A stretch of 8,572 nucleotides of DNA from an uncultured Collinsella sp. (lineage in GTDB: Bacteria; Actinomycetota; Coriobacteriia; Coriobacteriales; Coriobacteriaceae). The position numbers and the translations under genes were made by a program. This document shows, in pieces, positions 1 through 4,707 of the stretch (within the stretch, counting starts at the first letter, position 1; each line of letters opens with the position of its first letter). The stretch is taken from contig CALHDP010000032.1 in NCBI GenBank assembly GCA_938023085.1, forward strand, positions 1-8,572, given 5' to 3'. The notes below the pieces were generated by a model, which ran no database searches, had not been told where the DNA came from, and was given only the letters and a program-made list of their open reading frames with translations.

Positions 1-1
1 C

Positions 2-418
2 GCGCTCGCTTCTTACATCCACATGGGTGGTAAGATCGGCGTCCTCGTCGAGTTCGCCTTCGAGAAGGCCGAGACCGCTCAGGCTGAGTCCTTCAAGACC
101 TTCGCTCACGACGTTGCCCTTCAGGTTGCCGCCGTCGCCCCGATCTGCGCTACCCGCGATCAGGTTCCGGCCGAGACCGTCGAGCACGAGAAGCAGATCT
201 ACATGGCCCAGGCTGCCGAGTCCGGCAAGCCCGAGGCTATCCAGGAGAAGATGGCTGTCGGCCGTCTGGAGAAGTTCTACAAGCAGTCCGTGCTCACCGA
301 GCAGGAGTTCATCAAGGACAGCTCCCTCACCATCAAGAAGTACGCTGAGCAGGTCTCCAAGGAGCTCGGCGACACCATTACCGTCGTTGCCTTTGACCGT
401 CTGGTCCGTGGCGAGTAA
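2..418 (+). CDS. tsf: Elongation factor Ts, C-terminal half (5' truncated by window edge)
   Basis: EF-Ts is the cytoplasmic nucleotide exchange factor that releases GDP from EF-Tu. The visible 138 residues correspond to roughly the C-terminal half of a usual 280-290 residue EF-Ts. The reading frame is open to the left edge and the first readable residues are ALASYIHMGGKIGVLVE, which match the family's conserved SYIH-GG+IGVLVE stretch. Next come the helical dimerisation part (HDVALQVAA, then VPAETVEHEKQIY), the SGKP segment, and the EKMAVGRLEKFYKQSVLTEQEFI block, which aligns with the C-terminal EKM-x2-GR-x2-KF region of the E. coli protein. The internal ATG at 23 is not the start, because conserved family sequence continues upstream of it. 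The TAA stop is followed 23 nt later by an intrinsic terminator, so tsf (normally cotranscribed with rpsB to its left) appears to end its own transcript. Confidence 0.96.
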   Translation, partial: ALASYIHMGGKIGVLVEFAFEKAETAQAESFKTFAHDVALQVAAVAPICATRDQVPAETVEHEKQIYMAQAAESGKPEAIQEKMAVGRLEKFYKQSVLTEQEFIKDSSLTIKKYAEQVSKELGDTITVVAFDRLVRGE

Positions 419-441
419 ATAAGCTCTTGTAGCTGGTAATG

Positions 442-476
442 AGCAGGCTGTGGGTTTTACTCACAGCCTGCTTTTT
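442..476 (+). terminator. Intrinsic terminator after tsf
   Basis: An 11-bp perfect inverted repeat (AGCAGGCTGTG at 442-452 with CACAGCCTGCT at 462-472) can be extended inwards by a G-U and a G-C pair, leaving a TTTTA loop. The T run 472-476 follows directly. It lies 23 nt after the tsf stop and before pyrH, which fits a factor-independent end of the tsf transcript. Because pyrH is the next gene on the same strand, some readthrough is possible. Confidence 0.93.
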
Positions 477-497
477 CATGGCTCTTATCAGAGCCTT

Positions 498-506
498 TGA
501 TATCAT
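498..506 (+). promoter_or_regulatory. Candidate extended -10 promoter for the pyrH operon
   Basis: TGATATCAT reads as an extended -10 element: TG, one base, then TATCAT, which matches TATAAT at 5 of 6 positions. It sits in the only AT-rich stretch between the tsf terminator and pyrH. Transcription would start near 513, giving a leader of about 23 nt. I see no convincing -35 hexamer at 16-18 nt upstream, so the call rests on the extended -10 and on the need for a promoter after a strong terminator. Confidence 0.38.
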
Positions 507-523
507 ATTGAGAGTCTAATTAA

Positions 524-529
524 AGGAGG
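524..529 (+). promoter_or_regulatory. Ribosome binding site of pyrH (fixes a TTG start)
   Basis: AGGAGG is a full Shine-Dalgarno match with 6 nt between it and the TTG at 536. No ATG or GTG at a usable distance competes with it, so TTG 536 is taken as the start. Confidence 0.88.
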
Positions 530-535
530 ATCGCT

Positions 536-1258
536 TTGTCCGACATCCGATATAAACGCGTGCTTCTTAAGCTTTCCGGCGAAGCACTGATGGGCGACGG
601 CCAATATGGCATCGACCCCAAGGTTACCGACCATCTTGCCAAGCAGGTCAAGGAGCTGCTTGCCGTTGGCCATGAGGTCGGCGTCGTTGTCGGCGGCGGC
701 AATATTTTCCGCGGCATGGCCGGCGCTGCCGGTGGCATGGAGCGTGCTCAGGCCGACTACATGGGCATGCTGGCAACCGTTATGAACGCGCTCGCCCTGC
801 AGGATGCCTTCGAGCATAACGATGTTCCCTGCCGCGTGATGAGCGCTATCCAGATGAACGAGATCTGCGAGCCCTATATTCGCCGTCGCGCCATCAACCA
901 CCTTTCCAAGGGCAACGTCGTTATTTTTGCCGCCGGTTCGGGCAATCCGTACTTTACGACCGACACCGCCGCGGCTCTTCGTGCGTGTGAGATCGGCGCC
1001 GAGATTCTGATTAAAGCCACCAAGGTTGACGGCATCTACGATAAGGATCCCGTCAAGTGCGCTGATGCCGTCCGTTTTGACAAGATTACCTATCACGAGG
1101 TTCTCGTCCGCGGTCTGCAGGTTATGGATTCCACGGCTACGGCACTGTGCCAGGATAACCGTATGCCGATTTTGGTCCTCAACATCGATGGCGAGGACAC
1201 CGTCAAGCGCGCGCTTTCGGGTGAGCCCGTCGGCACGCTCGTCTATCAGGAGGATTAA
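536..1258 (+). CDS. pyrH: UMP kinase (uridylate kinase)
   Basis: Phosphorylates UMP to UDP with ATP in the cytoplasm, a step of pyrimidine nucleotide synthesis; bacterial PyrH belongs to the amino acid kinase fold and works as a hexamer. The 240-residue length is typical. Visible motifs in order are KLSGEAL at 12-18 (phosphate-binding Lys and Gly), GGGNIFRG at 53-60, AD at 73-74 followed by YMGMLATVMNALAL, GNPYFTTDTAA at 136-146 (the UMP and triphosphate contact region), KVDGIYDKDP at 163-172 and MDSTA at 198-202. It starts at TTG behind a perfect AGGAGG. It is the first gene of the cluster after the tsf terminator, and its last codons contain the frr ribosome binding site. PyrH is usually under allosteric control by UTP and GTP; nothing in the DNA adds to that. 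Confidence 0.97.
   Translation: MSDIRYKRVLLKLSGEALMGDGQYGIDPKVTDHLAKQVKELLAVGHEVGVVVGGGNIFRGMAGAAGGMERAQADYMGMLATVMNALALQDAFEHNDVPCRVMSAIQMNEICEPYIRRRAINHLSKGNVVIFAAGSGNPYFTTDTAAALRACEIGAEILIKATKVDGIYDKDPVKCADAVRFDKITYHEVLVRGLQVMDSTATALCQDNRMPILVLNIDGEDTVKRALSGEPVGTLVYQED
1248..1253 (+). promoter_or_regulatory. Ribosome binding site of frr inside the pyrH 3' end
   Basis: AGGAGG overlaps the last codons of pyrH and lies 7 nt before the frr ATG. Ribosomes ending pyrH would stop on top of the next start, which suggests translational coupling. Confidence 0.85.
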
Positions 1259-1260
1259 GC

Positions 1261-1797
1261 ATGGCAGATAACATCACCGCCCATATGGACAAGTCGCTCG
1301 AGTCCCTCAAGCATAACTTCTCCAAGGTCCGTACCGGCCGCGCCAATGCCAACATTCTGTCCGACATCACCGTCGATTATTACGGTGTTCCCACGCCGGT
1401 CACGCAGGTTGCCGCCGTCAAGACCCCCGAGGCCCACATGCTGCTCATCGAGCCGTGGGACAAGGCGCTCATCAACGCTATCGTCAAGGCCATCGGCGCT
1501 TCCGATTTGGGTATTACCCCCAACTCCGATGGCACCGTCGTTCGTCTGCCGTTCCCGGCTCCCACCGAGGAGCGCCGTCGCGAGCTCGTCAAGGAGTGCC
1601 GCGAGTACGCAGAGCAGGCCAAGGTGTCTATCCGTAACATCCGTCGCGACTTCAACAACAAGCTCGAGCGCGATGAGGAGCTCACCGAGGACGATGTCCG
1701 TCGCGAGCAGGCCAAGGTCCAGAAGCACACCGATGAGTATGTCGCCAAGGTCGAGGAGCTTCTGAAGGAAAAAGAAGCCGAGGTCATGGAGATCTAA
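1261..1797 (+). CDS. frr: Ribosome recycling factor
   Basis: RRF splits the post-termination ribosome together with EF-G so that subunits, mRNA and tRNA can be reused. The protein has 178 residues, slightly below the usual 185. The long-helix domain I is split in sequence: an N-terminal helix (about 3-28) ending in VRTGRAN at 23-29, and the C-terminal helices (about 104-176) with EERRRELVK and IRNIRRD at 124-130. Domain II lies between (about 30-103) and shows YYGVPTP at 40-46 and DLGITPNSDG at 82-91. These are all family hallmarks. The ATG follows the pyrH stop by 2 nt, and uppS begins 1 nt after the frr stop. Confidence 0.97.
   Translation: MADNITAHMDKSLESLKHNFSKVRTGRANANILSDITVDYYGVPTPVTQVAAVKTPEAHMLLIEPWDKALINAIVKAIGASDLGITPNSDGTVVRLPFPAPTEERRRELVKECREYAEQAKVSIRNIRRDFNNKLERDEELTEDDVRREQAKVQKHTDEYVAKVEELLKEKEAEVMEI
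1788..1791 (+). promoter_or_regulatory. Short ribosome binding site of uppS
   Basis: GGAG inside the last codons of frr lies 7 nt before the GTG at 1799. It is a shorter match than those of pyrH, frr and cdsA, so uppS may depend partly on ribosomes finishing frr. Confidence 0.6.
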
Positions 1798-1798
1798 G

Positions 1799-2593
1799 GT
1801 GCAATACGACGAGCATAAACTGGTCGAGTACTTTGCCGACGCCCCTGCGGGCGTCGGTTTTTCCGACCTTGACCTCAATAACATTCCGCACCATATCTCG
1901 TGCATCATGGACGGCAACGGTCGTTGGGCTACGTCGCGCGGTCTTGCACGCACCGAGGGCCACAAGGCGGGTATTGTCTCCCTTCGCGAGATCATTACCG
2001 CCTGCGTGCGCCTGGGCGTCGACGTGCTTTCGGCCTATGCGTTTTCTACCGAAAATTGGAACCGCCCGCAGCATGAGGTCAACGTCTTGATGCATCTGTT
2101 TGCTAAGACGTTCATCGACGAGCTGCCGCTTCTGAAGCGCGAAAACGTGCGTGTTGTCTTTTTGGGTGACATTTCCGCGCTGCCCAAGAAGACCCGCGAC
2201 GTTTTTGAACGCGGTCTTGCCGAGTGCGCCGATCACACCGGTATGACGCTGGCGCTTGCCGTCAACTACGGCGCGCGTGCCGAGATTACCCGCGCTGTCC
2301 GTCAGATCGCATTCGACGCTGCCGCCGGTAAGATCGATCCTGCCGCAATTGATGACGACATGGTGGCTTCCCACCTCTATACCGCTGGCCTTCCCGATCC
2401 TGAGCTTGTGATTCGCACTTCTGGTGAGCTGCGCCTTTCGAACTATCTGCTGTGGCAGGTGGCTTATTCCGAATTCTACGTCACCGATACCTATTGGCCC
2501 GACTTTGATCGTTGGGGCCTTGTCGACGCCATTTTGGCCTATCAGGGCCGTGACCGTAGGTTTGGTGGACTGAGCAAGACCGAGGAGGCTTAA
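1799..2593 (+). CDS. uppS: Undecaprenyl diphosphate synthase (cis-prenyltransferase)
   Basis: Adds isopentenyl diphosphate units in cis to farnesyl diphosphate, giving the C55 lipid carrier for peptidoglycan and other wall polymers; it acts at the inner membrane face. The 264 residues show IMDGNGRW at 36-43 with the catalytic Asp at 38, YAFSTENWNRP at 80-90, NYGAR at 156-160, ELVIRTSGE at 202-210 followed by LRLSNYLLWQ, and SEFYVTDTYWPDF at 224-236 with the Mg-binding Glu and Asp region. The conserved fold begins near IPHHIS at 29-34, so residues 1-28 are a variable N-terminal stretch. No ATG, GTG or TTG lies in frame between the GTG at 1799 and the Met of MDGNGRW, so the GTG start is well supported. 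The DNA for residues 13-22 forms a terminator-like hairpin, listed separately. The next start, cdsA, is 2 nt past the stop. Confidence 0.96.
   Translation: MQYDEHKLVEYFADAPAGVGFSDLDLNNIPHHISCIMDGNGRWATSRGLARTEGHKAGIVSLREIITACVRLGVDVLSAYAFSTENWNRPQHEVNVLMHLFAKTFIDELPLLKRENVRVVFLGDISALPKKTRDVFERGLAECADHTGMTLALAVNYGARAEITRAVRQIAFDAAAGKIDPAAIDDDMVASHLYTAGLPDPELVIRTSGELRLSNYLLWQVAYSEFYVTDTYWPDFDRWGLVDAILAYQGRDRRFGGLSKTEEA
1836..1862 (+). terminator. Terminator-like hairpin inside the 5' end of uppS
   Basis: CCGACGCCC at 1836-1844 pairs perfectly with GGGCGTCGG at 1849-1857 around the loop CTGC, giving a 9-bp stem with 8 G-C pairs and one A-T pair. Five T residues (1858-1862) follow without a gap. 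The structure alone has every mark of an intrinsic terminator but lies in coding DNA, about 37 nt after the uppS start. If uppS is translated, ribosomes would keep it unfolded; if not, RNA polymerase could stop here. Whether it works in the cell is inferred, not shown. Confidence 0.5.
2583..2588 (+). promoter_or_regulatory. Ribosome binding site of cdsA (fixes a GTG start)
   Basis: AGGAGG overlaps the end of uppS and lies 7 nt before the GTG at 2596. The strong match at ideal spacing decides for this GTG, which is 2 nt after the uppS stop. Confidence 0.85.
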
Positions 2594-2595
2594 TC

Positions 2596-3495
2596 GTGTC
2601 CGATCGTCCCAAGGCAACTGCTCCCAAAGCGCCTGCGCGCAAAGCTGCCACTGCGGGAGCGCCTGCGGCGAAGAGCGGAACCGGTACGTGGCTGGCGGGC
2701 TTTATTACCCGTGCCGCCGCCGGTATCGTCTACGCCGTTGTCTTTATCCTGTGCCTGGTTTTGGGTATCGTGCCCACGGCCATCTTTGTTTCTGTCATGA
2801 GCGGTCTGTGCTGCTATGAGTTTTTCCGTATGACAAGGCTCGATGGCAAGATGGCTAACGAGCGCATGGGTATCGCTGCCGCCGTACTCTTTCCGCTGTC
2901 GGCGTTGGGCGATTCGATGTTGCTGAATGCCCTGCTTTTTGCTCTGATGCTCGCTGTGGGCATTTGGTATGTCTGGTCGCCGCGTACCCGAATCTCTGAT
3001 GTGGCCGTGACGCTCATGGGTCCCATCTACACTGGCTTTATGCTGTCGGCTATCGTGCTGCTGCGCGATGCCGTGCCCGGTTTTGCCGGCGCCCTGCTTT
3101 CGGTGGGCGTTTGCGCGTCCCTTTGGGTCTCCGATTCGTTTGCCTACATCGTGGGCAGCCGTATCGGCAAGCATAAGATGGTTCCCAAGATCTCTCCCAA
3201 AAAGAGCTGGGAGGGGTTTGTCGGCGGCATCCTGGGCTCGGTTTTGATTTGGCTCATCCTGTGGGCGACGCACCTCTACAAGCTCAGCCTGCCCTATGCG
3301 CTGCTGTGCGGCGTGGTCGTGTCCATTCTGGGCGTTATCGGCGACCTTATCGAGTCGCGCATCAAGCGCGGTGTGGGCGTCAAGGATTCCGGTAACCTTA
3401 TCCCGGGCCACGGCGGCATGCTCGATCGAAGCGATTCGCTTATCTTCGGCTGCATCACCGCGCAGCTGATGCTGATGATCGGAGGCGTGCTGTAA
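2596..3495 (+). CDS. cdsA: Phosphatidate cytidylyltransferase (CDP-diacylglycerol synthase)
   Basis: Makes CDP-diacylglycerol from phosphatidate and CTP, the branch point of bacterial phospholipid synthesis, in the cytoplasmic membrane. The 299 residues start with a tail of about 30 residues rich in Ala, Lys and Pro, probably unstructured and cytoplasmic. Several hydrophobic segments follow (about 40-80, 91-125, 136-157, 162-188, 208-226, 233-250). The family regions are WVSDSFAYIVGSRIGKHK at 177-194, then SPKKSWEG at 200-207, and the C-terminal CDS signature at 254-280 with SRIKR, KDSGNLIPGHGG and DRSD. The signature is intact apart from Ser in the DR-x-D position, where a bulkier residue (F, I, L, V, M or T) is usual. 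The stop overlaps the dxr start by one base (TAATG). Confidence 0.95.
   Translation: MSDRPKATAPKAPARKAATAGAPAAKSGTGTWLAGFITRAAAGIVYAVVFILCLVLGIVPTAIFVSVMSGLCCYEFFRMTRLDGKMANERMGIAAAVLFPLSALGDSMLLNALLFALMLAVGIWYVWSPRTRISDVAVTLMGPIYTGFMLSAIVLLRDAVPGFAGALLSVGVCASLWVSDSFAYIVGSRIGKHKMVPKISPKKSWEGFVGGILGSVLIWLILWATHLYKLSLPYALLCGVVVSILGVIGDLIESRIKRGVGVKDSGNLIPGHGGMLDRSDSLIFGCITAQLMLMIGGVL
3481..3485 (+). promoter_or_regulatory. Ribosome binding site of dxr
   Basis: GGAGG near the end of cdsA lies 9 nt before the ATG at 3495, and that ATG shares its A with the cdsA stop. The arrangement points to stop-start coupling between cdsA and dxr. Confidence 0.75.
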
Positions 3496-4682
3496 TGTCC
3501 TTCCAGACGACGTATGGCCCCGATGGACGTCTCCGTGTTGCCATCCTGGGCTGTACGGGCTCTATCGGCACTCAGGCGCTCGATGTGTGCCGCCAGCATG
3601 CCGATCTCCTGCAGGTGACGGCGCTGTCCGTTAACTCCAGTACCTCCGAGCTCGTTGCCGCTGCCCGCGAGTTCTCGGTTCCGGCGGTTGCCGTGGCCGA
3701 TGTCGCTCATGGCGATGACGCCGTGCTGCAGGAGCTGCCCGAGGGAACGAAGCTTGGCGTTGGCGCGCAAGCGGTTTGCGAGCTCGCGCGTCGCGACGAT
3801 GTCGACTGCGTGCTCGTCGCTATTGTGGGCGCCGCCGGTCTCGAGGCGAGCCATGCGGCCTTGACCTCAAATAAGCGCCTTGCCCTTGCCAACAAGGAGT
3901 CCCTCGTCGTCGGTGGCGACTTGCTTATGCCGTTGGCGCAACCGGGCCAGCTTATTCCAGTCGATTCTGAGCACTCCGCCATCTACCAGTGCTATCTGGG
4001 GGAGAACCCACGCGAGGCTCATTGTATTTGGCTCACCTGCTCGGGCGGTCCGTTCTTTGGCCGCACGCGCGACGAGCTCGATCGCGTGACGCGCGCCGAT
4101 GCCCTCGCACATCCCACGTGGGCCATGGGTGCAAAGATCACCATTGACTCCGCCACCCTCATGAACAAGGGCCTGGAGCGCATTGAGGCCATGCATCTGT
4201 TTAATTGCGACCTCGATTTCATTAACGTGGTCGTGCAGCGTCAGTCCAAGATTCACTCTATGGTCGAGTTCGCCGACGGCTCTGTGATGGCGCATCTCGG
4301 TGCTTCCGACATGCGTATTCCCATCCAGTTCGCGTTCTCGTATCCCGAGCGTTGGGATACCCCAGCGCCTCGTATCGATTTCCGCGAGCTGGGGCAGCTC
4401 ACGTTTGATGCTGCCGACATGGATACCTTCCGCTGTCTGGCACTGGCCGAGCGTGCCGGCAAGACGGGTGGCACCATGCCGTGCGTGCTCAATGCCGCCA
4501 ACGAGGTCGCCGTTGATGCCTTCCTGCACGATGGCTGCAGCTTTACCGATATCGATCGCATTGTGGAATCCTGCATGGATGCCCACGATATGCAGGCAGT
4601 CGATTCGTTTGAGCAGCTTCGCGACATCGATGCGTGGGCGCGTGAAAAAGCTGCGCAGGTGCTCGCCGCAACCCGTTCCTAA
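3495..4682 (+). CDS. dxr: 1-deoxy-D-xylulose-5-phosphate reductoisomerase
   Basis: Converts DXP to 2-C-methyl-D-erythritol 4-phosphate with NADPH and a divalent metal, the first committed step of the MEP isoprenoid pathway and the target of fosmidomycin. The 395-residue length is normal. Visible are the NADPH loop GCTGSIG at 19-25, ANKESLV at 132-138, PVDSEHSA at 155-162 (metal ligands Asp157 and Glu159), SGGPFFGR at 183-190, HPTWAMG at 206-212 (active-site flap Trp209), the SATLMNKGLE block at 219-228 (Asn224, Lys225, metal ligand Glu228), IHSMVEF at 253-259 and LNAANEVAV at 332-340. The normally conserved HPQS just before IHSM reads QRQS here (248-251), reported as a finding. It overlaps cdsA by 1 nt and is separated from rseP by 25 nt, the widest gap in the cluster. 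Confidence 0.97.
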   Translation: MSFQTTYGPDGRLRVAILGCTGSIGTQALDVCRQHADLLQVTALSVNSSTSELVAAAREFSVPAVAVADVAHGDDAVLQELPEGTKLGVGAQAVCELARRDDVDCVLVAIVGAAGLEASHAALTSNKRLALANKESLVVGGDLLMPLAQPGQLIPVDSEHSAIYQCYLGENPREAHCIWLTCSGGPFFGRTRDELDRVTRADALAHPTWAMGAKITIDSATLMNKGLERIEAMHLFNCDLDFINVVVQRQSKIHSMVEFADGSVMAHLGASDMRIPIQFAFSYPERWDTPAPRIDFRELGQLTFDAADMDTFRCLALAERAGKTGGTMPCVLNAANEVAVDAFLHDGCSFTDIDRIVESCMDAHDMQAVDSFEQLRDIDAWAREKAAQVLAATRS

Positions 4683-4687
4683 CCCAT

Positions 4688-4707
4688 AAGGATTGCTTTT
4701 TCGTTTT
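4688..4707 (+). promoter_or_regulatory. Weak, badly spaced ribosome binding region of rseP
   Basis: The only Shine-Dalgarno-like stretch is AAGGA at 4688-4692. It touches the in-frame TTG at 4693 (spacing 0) and lies 15 nt before the ATG at 4708, so neither spacing is good. The region between is T-rich. I chose ATG 4708 because it gives a full first membrane helix before HEGGH. A weak start may hold RseP at a low level relative to its neighbours. Confidence 0.45.

Noticed and set aside
27..422. Overlapping + strand frame inside tsf, rich in Ser, Arg and Pro
   Set aside because: It is the shifted frame of EF-Ts codons. The true frame shows clear EF-Ts motifs, and the Ser/Arg/Pro pattern is typical of a shifted reading of a G+C-rich gene.
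1255..3411. Several minus-strand frames of 246-277 codons opposite frr, uppS and cdsA
   Set aside because: Each mirrors a well-identified + strand gene, shows no family motif, and overlaps its neighbours in ways real genes do not. They are shadows of codon bias.
4644..4702. GAAAAAGC and GCTTTTTC inverted repeat spanning the dxr end and the gap before rseP
   Set aside because: The arms are 43 nt apart and AT-rich, giving a weak structure that is easily due to chance.
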